A stretch of DNA of 64,000 nucleotides from Martensiomyces pterosporus (lineage: Eukaryota; Kickxellomycota; Kickxellomycetes; Kickxellales; Kickxellaceae), in assembly GCA_025201845.1 (NCBI GenBank), contig MU603937.1:196563-260562 (forward strand), read 5' to 3'. This document shows, piece by piece, positions 22,853 to 33,164 of this stretch. The notes under the pieces were generated by a model that worked only from the letters and a program-made list of their open reading frames with translations, did not search any database and was not told the DNA's origin. A program made the position numbers and the translations under genes. How positions within the stretch are numbered: the stretch's first letter is position 1; each line of letters starts with the position of its first letter.

Positions 22853-23416
22853 ATGGCATTCGCCGATGACTACTACGGCATTCTCGGGGTCAGCAGCACG
22901 GCAAGTGCCGAGGAGATCCGCGCTGCGTACATGAGAGAGGCGCTCAAAGTGCATCCAGATCGAAACCAGTCGCCCGGCGCCACAAGAGAATTCCAAAGGC
23001 TTGCCGACGCCTACTATACGCTCAGCGATGCGAAGCGCCGGAGAGAGTACGACAGAACACGCAAGCATCGAGGAGCGGACACCCAGCCGCAGCAACAAGC
23101 TCCGCGCGATCACACCAGCGCCGATGACGTGTTCGGTGACGTGTTCGAGGACATGCTTCGGCCAGAGGTGGAGGGGTCAGGGTCGTGGTGGTCAATGCTG
23201 GGCATGAGCAGCGGCGCTGTGCTCGGATTCATTGTCGGCAACCTGCCTGGCGCTGTAGCTGGCGGATATGCAGGGAGGAAGCTTGGGTCGATTCGCGACA
23301 AAACCGGCCGACCAGTTTATGAGACGTTCCAGAGTCTGCCGCACGCACGAAAGCTCCAGATCCTGGCTGCAATTGCAGCTCAGCTTATGGCTGGCGGTGC
23401 AGGAGGGCCCAAATAA
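22853..23416 (+). CDS. J-domain protein with glycine-zipper hydrophobic segment
   Basis: 187 aa. The J domain is at the N-terminus (residues ~6-66), with [20 protein letters not shown], the essential HPD at 34-36 and [15 protein letters not shown]. After a Gln-rich linker, a segment rich in Gly, Ala and Val ([20 protein letters not shown]) resembles the glycine zippers of small membrane-inserted proteins. A short helical tail ends in GGAGGPK. There is no zinc finger or C-terminal substrate domain, so it is a class III (DNAJC-type) co-chaperone of Hsp70. Location is unclear; the zipper suggests membrane association. The 278-bp gap from the kinesin stop contains its promoter, and the CAG just upstream (near 22820) looks like a 5'-leader splice acceptor. 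Confidence 0.82.
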   Translation: MAFADDYYGILGVSSTASAEEIRAAYMREALKVHPDRNQSPGATREFQRLADAYYTLSDAKRRREYDRTRKHRGADTQPQQQAPRDHTSADDVFGDVFEDMLRPEVEGSGSWWSMLGMSSGAVLGFIVGNLPGAVAGGYAGRKLGSIRDKTGRPVYETFQSLPHARKLQILAAIAAQLMAGGAGGPK

Positions 23417-23981
23417 GTTATCTGACACATGCTACATCATCCCACTCAGCAACATAGCTTTGGACACCGGCAGCACCGACGGCAGCGGCACCAGCAGCGG
23501 CATTGGCTGCTGTGATGACTCAGACGCTGCACGCAGGTTTGGACATTGGCCACTGGTGGCATGTTTGGGCAACTATCTTTCCTGGCTGTAGAGGATCCGC
23601 CAGAGTTAATAGCCGAACGCGAGAAGTTAGATCTTCACCCAGCCCAACGCAGGTGCGATCGTCCTTGTTGGCGGACATTTGCCATCAAACCATCCTGCAT
23701 TGCAGGTGTTCTGTGCAGAATTTGCCATGCTCCCTTGAGGAGGTAGCAGCAAGTAGACATTATCTTGGCGGCATCTTTTGCCTCTCCCCTCCTCCCTTCT
23801 GGCCTCGTCATGCTGTTTGTTTTTTGTCCGCACCTGTAGACAATTTGCTGCACACTTTTTGCTTTGCCATTTTGATACTATTGCTAGTAGTAGTACTACT
23901 ATTTACGATTACATAATACGGACGGTGCCCTGGTAACAGCACACTGCAGTCTAACGCGGAAGCGAAGTAAAAGCATTCCAC
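23417..23981. other. Intergenic region before the cation transporter
   Basis: 565 bp holding the 3' end of the J-protein transcript and the transporter promoter. No gene seen. It includes a 14-bp perfect palindrome at 23888-23901. Confidence 0.6.
23888..23901. promoter_or_regulatory. 14-bp perfect palindrome upstream of the cation transporter
   Basis: TAGTAGTACTACTA equals its own reverse complement and lies 81-94 bp before the transporter start codon. It could bind a dimeric regulator, but no known site is recognised. Confidence 0.3.
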
Positions 23982-25130
23982 ATGCCCCGACTATCCGCTC
24001 AAATCGAAATCCTTCCAGAGAGCAGGCCTGCCACGCAGCCAAGCAGCAGCACGCCTGCTACTGGCTCTTTTCAGAGGGACCCATTGCGCCTGAAGGACAA
24101 GATACAAAGCAACATTGATGGAGCCAGCCGCAAGATGCGCGCGTTTTACGAGAGGCAGAACGAGCTCATCGACCTTTGCCTCGACAGCATGAACCAGAGC
24201 GAAGCAGCAAGACACGCCAGGGAGGCCAGACTTAAGCGTGAGGATCTGAAGGTGCGCATTGCCAGCTACGGCTCCCTGGCTGCCAACATCATCCTCTTTT
24301 GCCTCCAGCTCTACACTGCCATCTCCTCAAAGTCGCTGTCTCTGTTTGCCACCATGGCTGACTCGTTCATGGACCTCTTAAGCAGCGCAACCCTCGTGTA
24401 TGCCGGTTGGGTGACGCGCAACAGAGCCGACAAGAGCTACAAATACCCTGTTGGAAAGCGCCGTACCCTGGGCGTGGGCATCGTCATCTTCTCTACACTG
24501 ATGGTCGGGCTCTCAATTGAGCTGCTCATCGAGAGCATCCGGGGGCTTACGTCTAAAACGCACGAAAGCAATGTCAGTGCCGGGAACATTGCTTGCATAA
24601 GCATCGCATTGTGCGTAAAGCTCGGCATGCTGATGTACTGCTGGCTGCTCCGCCATCACCCCGAGGCGCGCATCTTTGCGACTGACCACCTCAACGACCT
24701 GATTCTCAACGCCTTTGGACTGCTCATGGCACTGCTTGGCACCCATGTTGTCTGGTACATTGACCCTATCGGCGGTCTCATTGTTGGCCTGTTCATTATG
24801 CACTCGTGGGCAAGCGAGGCTGTTGACCAGGCGCGGCTGCTGATTGGCACCACCGCCGACACGCAGTTCCTGAACCAGCTCACTTACATGGCGATGGTCC
24901 ATGACGACCGGGTCCAGTATGTCGACACTGTGCGTGCATACCACATTGGCGAGGAGAAGTATGTGGAAATCGATATTGTGATGGACGAAAACACGCCGCT
25001 TTATGAGAGCCACGATGTGGGCGAGGCGCTGCAGATTCTGGTCGAAAAGCAGGAAGGCGTGCAGCGCGCCCATGTTCACATTGACTTTGACTTCCAGCAC
25101 CCGCCAGAGCACCATCCCAAGTCGCAGTGA
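23982..25130 (+). CDS. Cation diffusion facilitator, DxxxD (Mn-type) group
   Basis: 382 aa, single exon, six predicted membrane segments between about residues 90 and 290 and a cytosolic C-terminal CDF domain (VHDDRVQYVDTVRAYHIG, YVEIDIVMDENTPLYESHDVGEALQ). The metal site in TM2 is DSFMD (D127, D131) and in TM5 is DHLND (D235, D239). DxxxD in both, rather than HxxxD, marks the manganese group of plant and fungal CDF proteins (MTP8-11-like). The C-terminal domain retains an HxHxDFDF-type end (AHVHIDFDF). Predicted role: H+/Mn2+ antiport into vacuole, Golgi or endosome. The ~85-aa N-terminal extension is charged and helical, as in other fungal members. Metal choice is inferred from the motif only. 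Confidence 0.88.
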   Translation: MPRLSAQIEILPESRPATQPSSSTPATGSFQRDPLRLKDKIQSNIDGASRKMRAFYERQNELIDLCLDSMNQSEAARHAREARLKREDLKVRIASYGSLAANIILFCLQLYTAISSKSLSLFATMADSFMDLLSSATLVYAGWVTRNRADKSYKYPVGKRRTLGVGIVIFSTLMVGLSIELLIESIRGLTSKTHESNVSAGNIACISIALCVKLGMLMYCWLLRHHPEARIFATDHLNDLILNAFGLLMALLGTHVVWYIDPIGGLIVGLFIMHSWASEAVDQARLLIGTTADTQFLNQLTYMAMVHDDRVQYVDTVRAYHIGEEKYVEIDIVMDENTPLYESHDVGEALQILVEKQEGVQRAHVHIDFDFQHPPEHHPKSQ

Positions 25131-26784
25131 GCGGCTGTGGCTGTAGTGTTTTTTTTTTCTTCGGCGGGATATAGCCCCCGTCGTTTGCCTTTTTGCTTGC
25201 CCAGACCCAGCCCAAGATCCGGGCAGCTGTCTAACTCAAACTAACAAAGCGCGTAGTTGCTGGTGCATAATTCACCCCTGCAACAAGAAACATTTCAGTT
25301 TTGGATGCCTAGTGCTAGCATACGGTCGAGAGCAGACAGGTGTTGATCGGCCAAAGCCCCAGAAGCTCGCACTGCCTTGCCTGTAGCTGCCACCAGCATT
25401 AGCTGGGCTCATATTCCGCTGTGCCTCCCTTTTTCAGCCCATCTCCTAGATACCCCGCCAGGACCCACTGTGCTCATACCTGGCTGTTTCATATCTGCAG
25501 CACGCAGTTTCTTCTTTACTCATGCCGCTTGGGCACCTGTCGCTATAGCGTGCAGGATATAAAGGCTAGCGCCGGTAGCGATGGCTGGCTTTTTTCTTTT
25601 CTTTTTATCAAAGTTTGGTGTTCCTCTCGTTTGCCTGATTCACCCGCTCGCCACTTCTTGTCTCACGGTTGGCCAATACTGCAGCAGCAGCTGCTACCCC
25701 TGCTTTCACACGTTTACGCAAATAGGATACTCGGCACTGAGCATTACGCGACTGCATAGATACGTGTTGCTAGGAGCTAGAAGCCAAAAGCCACGCCATA
25801 TACAAAGCACGCGTTTGCTCGCACAAAGGTCAGTATCATGGGCTGCTATCCACAACGCACCACGGCTCCTCCATTTTCGAACAACGATGCTGATGTGGGT
25901 TTTTGCTGCTATATGACTCGCCGTGTGATACGCTGTTACCGCTGCCCTCTGGAGCGGTGACGCTGTCTCCGAATCGCCTTCTGCCGGCTGCTGTACTGGT
26001 ATGGTGGTAGTACATGGCAATATCGGCAGTGAGCCTGTCGCCCGCCGCCATACCCGCCTCTCATTAGCAGCACATGGCCGCTGCGGTGGTAGCTGCCCGA
26101 AATTGCTGTGCTATGTGAAGAGCACATCGCCATTCCAAGCACCCTTGCTAGGTTTCCCTGAAAGCCAGCCGTCCACTCTCAGCTGGATGGACAGCGCTCT
26201 GTGGCCCAATAGCAGCCAACGTCACACACAAGTTGGTGCTTTTCTGTCGCTATTTAGCAAGAGCAGCCCTCTCATTTGCGAATCGCCCTCCTATCGGCAC
26301 AGTTTGTTGCGCTTGTACAGTTGCCCACGGTAGCTCTCTAGCCCCCTCCCACACGCTGCTGGCTGCCTATTGACACCCCCGAATCACCACCACCACTTCC
26401 TCTGCTCTTGAGGTTTCTGCTGATCGCCAGCCAATACGCAGCCCACATAGAGGCTACGGTGGTGCCTGGAGAGGTCGCTGCAAGGAGTAATGCAACAAGA
26501 GGGCAATGTCTATGAGGTGCCTTAAAACCCGCACCTCTCCTCCAACTCCCACTTGCAAGAACTGAAGGCCGCTGCTTCCTATTATTATTATTACTGTGCC
26601 ATTTCATTCCTCTACCGAGGTTTTCTTCCTCTTTGCTCGCTTGAAAAAATATTAATACTGCCTTGCGAAAAGCGGGCATTCACTTTCCGTATTATTTTTG
26701 CTGCGTCTGCTTGCACCTCTCTTTGGCCACTCTGAGCACATTTGCGCACTGAGCAAGACGGCACATCTCGTGCTCCGCCATCAA
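25131..26784. other. Intergenic region, transporter to Rua1-like gene
   Basis: 1.65 kb with short open frames of mixed composition and no domain I recognise. I found no set of exons with good donors and matching phase. TATT-rich sequence near 26580-26700 may be part of the promoter of the next gene. Confidence 0.5.
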
Positions 26785-29257
26785 ATGATGCATCCTGTCT
26801 CTAATCCATATTCTGCGTTGCTGGACTACTACAAAATAGTACTGCCAGGCTGCCCCATTGACCTACAACCTGCAGCTTCCTTGCCGCCCCAGCCGCAGAG
26901 CTCTCACCCCATGTCTAGCGCACTCTCTTATGCTGCAACTCCTGCGGATCCAGAAATGAACGATCTAGCACTGGCCGTCGGCCACAAGCACACCCGCACC
27001 CACAGACACACCCACGCTCACAGTCATAGTGATTCATCGTTGGGCGCTTCTCCTGCTCCAGCAGTAGCCATGTCTGCTGCAGCGTGTGCTGAGGATCCAG
27101 CCGCTGCTGCGTCATCTTCTGCTGCAGAAACAGCCACCAATTCGGAAGGCACTCTCGATCATGCACAGCAGGCATCCACACTAAACATAGAAACGCAGCC
27201 AGGCGATGCCACCGCACCCGAGACAAATGGCGGGTCTGGAGAAGCCGCTTCACCTTCTGCCGACACTACTATTGATGCTGCCGCAGCTGGTGGTGAGGCT
27301 AGTCTGCAGTCATCGCTGCTGCTGAAGCCGCTTGCCAGAGCAGCTCCTGGGGCCGTAGCTGAGCTAGCACCATCAAACGCCGCTGAGACTACGTCCATGG
27401 CCACTCCACAGAGCCTGCAAGATAGCAGTTGCATATCGCCGCTGGATATGCTCATTGCCGCACTTGATCCCAAGAACCCCCAGAAGCAGCCACCATCGGG
27501 TGTGGTTTCCGCCGACCCATCGCTAGCGCAACAGCCCCTGTCCAACGCCCACATGCCAGCAACATGCAGCATTGGCGATAACAGCCACAGCGGCAGCAGC
27601 AGCGTTGGAAGCACAAACGAAGCTGGCCGCCCACATGCCAGCAACATGCAGCATTGGCGATAACAGCCACAGCGGCAGCAGCAGCGTTGGAAGCACAAAC
27701 GAAGCTGGCAGCGGCGGCAGCAGCGCTTTGAGCTCACTCCCTGCAAACCTGTGGAACCCCGTCTCGGCTGCACCCCAAGAATACGCATGTGGAATGCAAT
27801 GGGCTGCAGCGGCTGAGACCCAGGCGGGCGGGATCAGGCGGGCTTCAGACGGTGCATTCCTGGGCAGCTACCAGCTTGGCAGGCCGCAAGACGAGAGCGA
27901 CCCATCACCGCTCCAAGGGTTCGGTGGTGCTAGAGATATCCGGAAGGCATCATACCCTCCAGGAATCAAGCGTCCATACAGCGACTTTGACCATCTCCTA
28001 TCGGCTGCCGACATGTACACAGGAGCTGGCCACCACGGCAGCGCGTTTAGCACTGCCACCGATCCCCCTGCTCCTAGCAAGCAAGCTCGCTACAGCACTA
28101 TAGCTGGCAGCGGTGTTGCGGGATATGCAGATCCCACATCATCGCCGTACCAGGCGGCCAACGGGGGCAGCGCTGTTGACTCTGCTGCTGCTGCTGCCGC
28201 CGCCGCTGCCGCCGCAAGTATGGCATACAGCACGGCGGCATTTCCCTACTCTACCAAGCGCTCAACGGCCCTTGCCTCGCCTGGCCGAGAGAATCCACCG
28301 ACACAGCAGTACCTAAGCACTTGCTTCGAGTCGCTAAACACTAGCGGCGGGCTCTCGCTTGACGCAGGAATGTCGATGATTTCTGGTCCGCCACTTCCTC
28401 CGCCTCACCTATCCCAGCCTCTCCATCTGATTCACCACCACAGCCACAGCCAGCATGCCGCGGTATACCCCAAGTCCGGTGCTCACCATATGATGCCTCC
28501 TATTCCAACATCCCTTCATCTCGCAAGCCCTGTGGCTGCTGCCGCTACCGCTGTTGCTGCACACCATGCACCTGCAGGCTACTTCTACGACGGCACTGCA
28601 CCACCACTGCCGCCTGCAAGCTCTGGTGCTGGCGCCGCAGGTAGCTTCATGGTCGCACCCAACCCGATCCCAGCCATCCCAGGCGTGACTGTCAGCCCCA
28701 AAGAAAAGCCACGAAGGGTCTCCATCCCCGACCTTACACCCACGGCTGAGGAAGAGCAGATTGGGCCAAAGGCACGGCCACGGCGCCAGAAGCTAAGGTT
28801 TGCGGACGACTTGTACACGCCGATGTGGGTGCGCAACAACGGCCAGCAGAAGGAGGGGTTCTGCGACACCTGCTCGCCTGGAAAATGGCTGCAGCTAAAG
28901 AACAGCGCCTACTGGTACCACAAGCAGTTCTTCCATGGCATTTCGTCGGTTTCTGGCTGCCCGTTTGTCCGGCCATTGCAGATTCGCCACTTTGACGCGG
29001 ATATCATCGAGGGTCTATGCCACCAGTGCCAGCAGTGGGTGCCCATTGCCAACGCCAAGCGCCGCAACAGCGTTCTGTGGTTCAGACATGCACACAAGTG
29101 CCATGTCTATCACAAGCCGAAGCCAGATGGCGAGCTGGAGAGCAGCGGCAGCAACAGCGGCGCTACAGGCAGCAGCGGCAGCGGCGATGCCATGGCGTAC
29201 CTCCCTTCGCCGCAGTCGCAGATGCCCGTGCTGCCACCGCCATCAAATAGCAGCTGA
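26785..29257 (+). CDS. Rua1-like zinc-binding transcription regulator, frame broken by an 82-bp duplication
   Basis: The N-terminal frame runs from the ATG at 26785 (or 26788) to a stop at 27663. The C-terminal frame, one register off, continues to 29257. The break lies exactly in a perfect tandem duplication of 82 bp (27546-27709). Because 82 is not a multiple of 3, both copies encode the same peptide but the frame shifts between them; with one copy the gene would be a single ORF of roughly 800 aa. The N-terminal part is Ser/Ala-rich with a His-rich run (HKHTRTHRHTHAHSHSD), and an Ala tract follows near 28175. The C-terminal ~120 residues (28770-29115) match the Rua1 C-terminal domain (named after the smut regulator of glycolipid genes): LRFADDLYTPMWVRNN, GFCDTCSPGKWLQLKNSAYW, YHKQFFHG, GLCHQCQQWVPI and WFRHAHKCH, two Cys/His metal sites. 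It may be a damaged allele, an assembly artefact or corrected by unseen splicing. Confidence 0.75.
27546..27709 (+). repeat. Perfect 2 x 82-bp tandem duplication inside a coding region
   Basis: Bases 27546-27627 recur unchanged at 27628-27709. The unit encodes a His-Met-Pro-Ala-Thr-Cys peptide followed by a Ser/Gly-rich stretch. The period is not divisible by 3, so the second copy shifts the frame and creates a TAA at 27661-27663. The unit has no AGGT, so it does not form a simple exon-duplication intron. Confidence 0.95.
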
Positions 29258-29449
29258 GAGCAGACGCCCTCTATCCTCCCTACTCTGAGGCATACTTGCA
29301 CGCTGTCTTTGGCGCTCTTCAAAGTCCCCTTTACCAATTTCTCTTTTGTCAAATACGTGTACTTGTTTGCTTGCTTATTTCTCTGTAGAAGACAGCATAG
29401 TGGAGCTGGATATATATATAAAACAAGGGGCCAGCGCTGCCTGTTCGCT

Positions 29450-31330
29450 TTAGTCGATGTCTGAGACATCCAAGCCCTTTGCGAAATCCCAAATAATGAT
29501 TTTTTGGTCTTGGCTTGTGCTGACAATCCTGCTGGTGCTAAATTGCACGTCAAACACCCAGCTGGTGTGCGCCTCCTTGAGGTCCAGCATGCACTTGCCC
29601 GAGACAATGTCCCACACCTTGACGGTCTGGTCGTAGGATCCCGAAACTGCGCGCCGCCCACCAGCAAAATGCAGCGTCCGCACAAGATCCTTGTGGCCCC
29701 GGAGCGTCTGTGTGCAGCGGCCAGACTCTGCGTCCCAGACCTTTATGAGCTGGTCGCTTGAGCCGGACACTATTGTTTTGCCGTCAAACTGCACGCAAGC
29801 TAAACCGCGCGTGTGGCCAGCAAAGTTCCGAATGAGCTCTCCGGTCTTTAGGTCCCACATCTTGATCAGCGAGTCGCCAGACGCAGAAACAATGCGCCCA
29901 CCCCTGAGCTGGACAGCGTTCACTGGCCCGCGGTGTCCCACCATGGTACGCAGCAGCTTGCCGTTGCTGCGCTGCCACACCTTGATTGTACAGTCCTTGG
30001 AGCAGGACACAATGTGCTCGTCGTCAAAGGCGACATCAAGCACGCCTGCAGTGTGGGACACCAGGCGTAGCTGAGGAGCACCCGCTTCCCAGTTCCAAAT
30101 GATGATTGTGGAGTCGCTGGAGCCGGTCACAAGAATCCTGTTGTCGTATTTTAGGCACAAGACCGAGGCATCATGGCCCGTCAGCGTGCGCATGCATCGC
30201 AGTGTGGTGCTATTCCAAACCTTGATCGTCCGGTCGCGCGAGCCAGTGACGATCTTGTCAGAGTCGTACTGGACGCAGTATACGCTGTCGGCATGGCCGG
30301 TGATAGTGTGCACATCAGCGATGCCCCTTTCCCAGTGCCGATCGAGTTCTAAGCGCTGCTGGAACAGGTACCGCCAGTCTGCGCCCACCAGTCTCCCGCC
30401 TGGCTCGCCCACCGTGCTAAGAGTGGGCGACGGTGCAATCATGTGCTGCAGGGCGATTGCAGGGCCAAGCGAGGACCCCGAATACGCTGACAAGATGCTC
30501 CGCATAGGCAAAGCTCCCAACCCTGACGCGCGTGCAGCCTGGTTCATAGCAGCTGTGTCCTCGTCTCCAATCCGTGGCGTATTCAGTGCGCTTGTGCAGG
30601 TATTCGGCGAAGCGGCTATGCTCTGGCTGTGGCTACCGTGCTGCGCGTTTTTTCTTGCACCGGAGGAGCGGCAGCCAGCGGCAGCCAGAGCACGAGGCGT
30701 TCTCCACTCTGCCTGCTGCAGAAACAGCCGCCTCCACACAGCGTTGTCGCGGGCAAACCTCCTCCACGACCTGCAAACCTCGGCGATCGTTGTGATTGTC
30801 GGAAAGTCGGCGTAAATGACCACAACAACGGCAATCTCGTATGGAAGGCAGGAGAGAAAGTCTACTTTGCCGTTCTCCGAAGGGAGACCCGTGGCATCAG
30901 CCATCCGGCCAGTTGCGCTGACAAAGGAGTCCTTGCGCTTCACGCAGCTTTTGTGCGGGGCAGATGGGGGCGCAATAGCTGCCTGCGAGGCCATGGTGCT
31001 GCTACTGATACTCGAGCCAGCGTGGCTCGCATAGCTGCTGCCTACCTGGACAAGCGGCGGCCGGCTGGATGCGGGGTCTCTCGACAGCGGGTTTGTTGGC
31101 TTGTAGCCGCTGCTGTGGCTCCATGTATATGATCGCTCCGGAAAAATTCTACTGCCGTGAATCGGGGGAGTGGCAGGCATGTGACTGCTGTTATCAATAT
31201 CGACATGCCGAGGCACAGCGGAGTCGTCGGCATCGGCGTCGGCGTCGTCTGGAGCGGCACTCGAATGCCCACTTTTGCTCCAAGGCATTTTCCACATCTT
31301 CTTGAACAGCAGTTTAGGACTAGGTGGCAT
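29450..31330 (-). CDS. F-box/WD40 protein, beta-TrCP-like
   Basis: 626 aa, single exon. After a ~150-aa Ser/Pro-rich N-terminus comes a hydrophobic F-box (LSCLPYEIAVVVVIYADFP, VCRSWRRFARDNAVWRRLFL). The C-terminal half is a seven-bladed WD40 propeller beginning HTITGHADSVYCVQYDSDKI; blades end in TIKVWN, TIIIWN, TIKVWQ, LIKMWD, LIKVWD, TVKVWD and IIIWD. Phrases such as LTGHDASVLCLKYD, VTGSSDSTIIIW, VSCSKDCTIKVW, VSASGDSLIKMW and VSGSSDQLIKVWD line up blade by blade with beta-TrCP/Lin-23 rather than Cdc4. By family it is the substrate adaptor of an SCF ubiquitin ligase that recognises phosphodegrons. An upstream alternative start is unlikely because the ATG at 31330 is followed by a stable low-complexity N-terminus. 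It converges on the Rua1-like gene (192 bp between stops). Confidence 0.9.
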   Translation of the reverse strand: MPPSPKLLFKKMWKMPWSKSGHSSAAPDDADADADDSAVPRHVDIDNSSHMPATPPIHGSRIFPERSYTWSHSSGYKPTNPLSRDPASSRPPLVQVGSSYASHAGSSISSSTMASQAAIAPPSAPHKSCVKRKDSFVSATGRMADATGLPSENGKVDFLSCLPYEIAVVVVIYADFPTITTIAEVCRSWRRFARDNAVWRRLFLQQAEWRTPRALAAAGCRSSGARKNAQHGSHSQSIAASPNTCTSALNTPRIGDEDTAAMNQAARASGLGALPMRSILSAYSGSSLGPAIALQHMIAPSPTLSTVGEPGGRLVGADWRYLFQQRLELDRHWERGIADVHTITGHADSVYCVQYDSDKIVTGSRDRTIKVWNSTTLRCMRTLTGHDASVLCLKYDNRILVTGSSDSTIIIWNWEAGAPQLRLVSHTAGVLDVAFDDEHIVSCSKDCTIKVWQRSNGKLLRTMVGHRGPVNAVQLRGGRIVSASGDSLIKMWDLKTGELIRNFAGHTRGLACVQFDGKTIVSGSSDQLIKVWDAESGRCTQTLRGHKDLVRTLHFAGGRRAVSGSYDQTVKVWDIVSGKCMLDLKEAHTSWVFDVQFSTSRIVSTSQDQKIIIWDFAKGLDVSDID

Positions 31331-32171
31331 ATAAGATACAAGTAACGATGCTATTAGAAAGCAGGCAAGTGCGCAGATGTGGCAAAATGCGTTCAGATGC
31401 GCGCTGGACTATGTGTGCGCATGCAGCTGAGGTGGCCCCAGCAGGAATTGCTTTTTTTTTTTTTGCTGGCACAGTACGCAGACAAAGTATATGAGGCGAG
31501 GCTGCAAAAGGAGGATATTCAAGGAATGAGCGGGGAGAGGAAGCAAAAGTGGATGAGGGCAGCGTCCTTTAGGCTCTCACTAGAGCATAGCCTGACGGCA
31601 GCAAGAGGAGATGGCGTTTAGCGCGGGAGGACGATGTGGCACGAGAAGGGGATGTGGGTGCGGGGAGGGGTGTGGAAGAGGGTGCTTTTCAGGCTAGCAT
31701 TATTATTGCCGTTTATCCACACACACGCTCGCAAGTGCCCAAGCACATTGTGCCAAATACGACCGTCTCTTCCCTTGTTCCAGCCCACCCCCGCACCTCC
31801 GAGTAGAAGCGTGGCCCGCCATAGTGAGATCACGGCAAGCGCATCGCACACATATTGGCAAGCAGATTGAAAGCGCAAGTGGCGGTGTATTCCAAACTAC
31901 CCAGAAGTGCTACGTGTCTTAGCCTGCCTGCCCACCTGTTCGCTTGCACACCCGTCTCCACACCAGTCCAGAGTACTGAATGTGTATGTGCGTGTGCGGC
32001 AAAGCTTGTGTGGTGTGGGGGTGCGAAGGAATACAGAGTGCAAGCAAAAGCGGAGGCGAAAAGTCATATTAGGCAAGGGCTGGCTGCATTTTGCGAATTC
32101 TCCGGAAACGTTTGCGCGGAGGGCGGAGACAGCATCTGTGCGCTGGCTGCTATGCACAACCAATACTGCCC
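31331..32171. other. Intergenic region upstream of the F-box/WD40 gene
   Basis: About 840 bp. A possible exon pair on + (ATG at 31378, donor GTGTGC near 31412, T-rich acceptor GGCACAG ending at 31477) keeps phase and reads a short helical peptide, but I could not find a good donor after it. It is left uncalled. Confidence 0.35.
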
Positions 32172-32692
32172 ATGCTGGCGCAATGTGCTGCGTATATTAG
32201 CGGCAGGGGTGGCCTGTACGTAATGGAAAGAGAGCCTGGATCGAGGCCTGTGGAAACGCAGTGCACGCGAATAGTATCTCTTACCCTTTTTTTTATCCGG
32301 CAGGCACCAGCTGGCTAACGTAGACGCGCTGCAGTGTGTGATGTTGGTCGTGATCGAGCTATTGTCGCTATAGCAGTACTGGCAATGACGAACAGCGGCA
32401 GTAGGAGCTGCGCGCTGTTGAGCAGGCGGAGAGGACGCGGCTTGTGAGCTGGTGTAGAGGCAAGGCGAGAGCAGTGTATAGATCTCAGCAGAGGGAAAGT
32501 GAAGAAAGAAGAAGAGTACTGGAAGCAAGAATGGGGGACAGGGATGATTGTGAGTGCGTTTTTTTTGAATAGGCGAAGGATACCGGTATCAAATCTCGCG
32601 TGCTGCAAGAGGCAGAGCAGAAGGAGGCACCGCTAGCCGCCGCTAACACAGCTGGAGAATTTGGCCAACATGGCAGGGTTTTGCGTTTGTAA
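32172..32692 (+). CDS. Putative small helical protein, four short exons
   Basis: No family recognised. Exons 32172-32215, 32304-32337, 32405-32443 and 32573-32692 join in phase through introns of 88, 67 and 129 nt (GTACGT..CAG, GTGATG..TAG, GTGAGC..TAG after a T run). They give 78 aa: MLAQCAAYISGRGGL, then HQLANVDALQC, ELRAVEQAERTRL and AKDTGIKSRVLQEAEQKEAP, a continuous charged, amphipathic helix with heptad-like spacing. The last exon ends in a TAA that overlaps a GTAAGC donor (32689). Splicing there to an acceptor at 32754-32756 would instead extend the protein to a stop at 33072. The start may also be further upstream, since the first exon's frame is open to about 32050. The continuity of the helix over three phase-consistent junctions is the main support. 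Confidence 0.38.
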
Positions 32693-33164
32693 GCGAGTAT
32701 ACAACACATGTAGGCGAAGTGCTTGCAGCCTGCCCCTCTGATCTCCCGTCTCGCAGTGTAGCAGAAGCTGTGTACTCTTGCCGTGTAACCGCCGGTGTAT
32801 TCTTTGGGCGAATAGCGCCGTCCGCGGTGGTGGATCAGCCCGCCTGTTGCATCCTCCACCAGGCGAACAGCCGCACTATTTACACGCCACTCCGCCAGCT
32901 TCCCAACACGCCCTCGGCGGTTGCTCTTGCCACTGCTTTGAACCCGCGCAGCACAGCACAGCACAGCCCAACACCAGGCCGCTCCTCCTTTCCTACTCTG
33001 GGCAAAAGATCCTGCCCGCAACAATGCGCACTAGCTGCGCATGCAAATGCGTTCAAAGTCAGCTGCGGCTGAGTTAAAATTTATTACAGCATTCATCTGG
33101 CATGCAAGGAGTCTAATGGACGCAAAAGCTATATCCCCTGGCTCGATGGCATGGCCTACAGTTG

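Noticed and set aside
27546..27709. Reading the 82-bp duplication as a spliced-out intron
   Set aside because: The unit has no AGGT junction and no donor and acceptor of the right phase that I could find, so it is reported as a frame-breaking duplication instead.
32541..32580. A GTGAGT...TAG pair that would join a Lys/Glu-rich plus-strand frame to the next exon
   Set aside because: The intron would be 23 nt, too short to splice; the 129-nt intron ending at the same acceptor gives a better helix.
32944..32970. GCACA repeats as a possible array
   Set aside because: Only about four short degenerate units without spacers; not CRISPR-like and the genome is eukaryotic.
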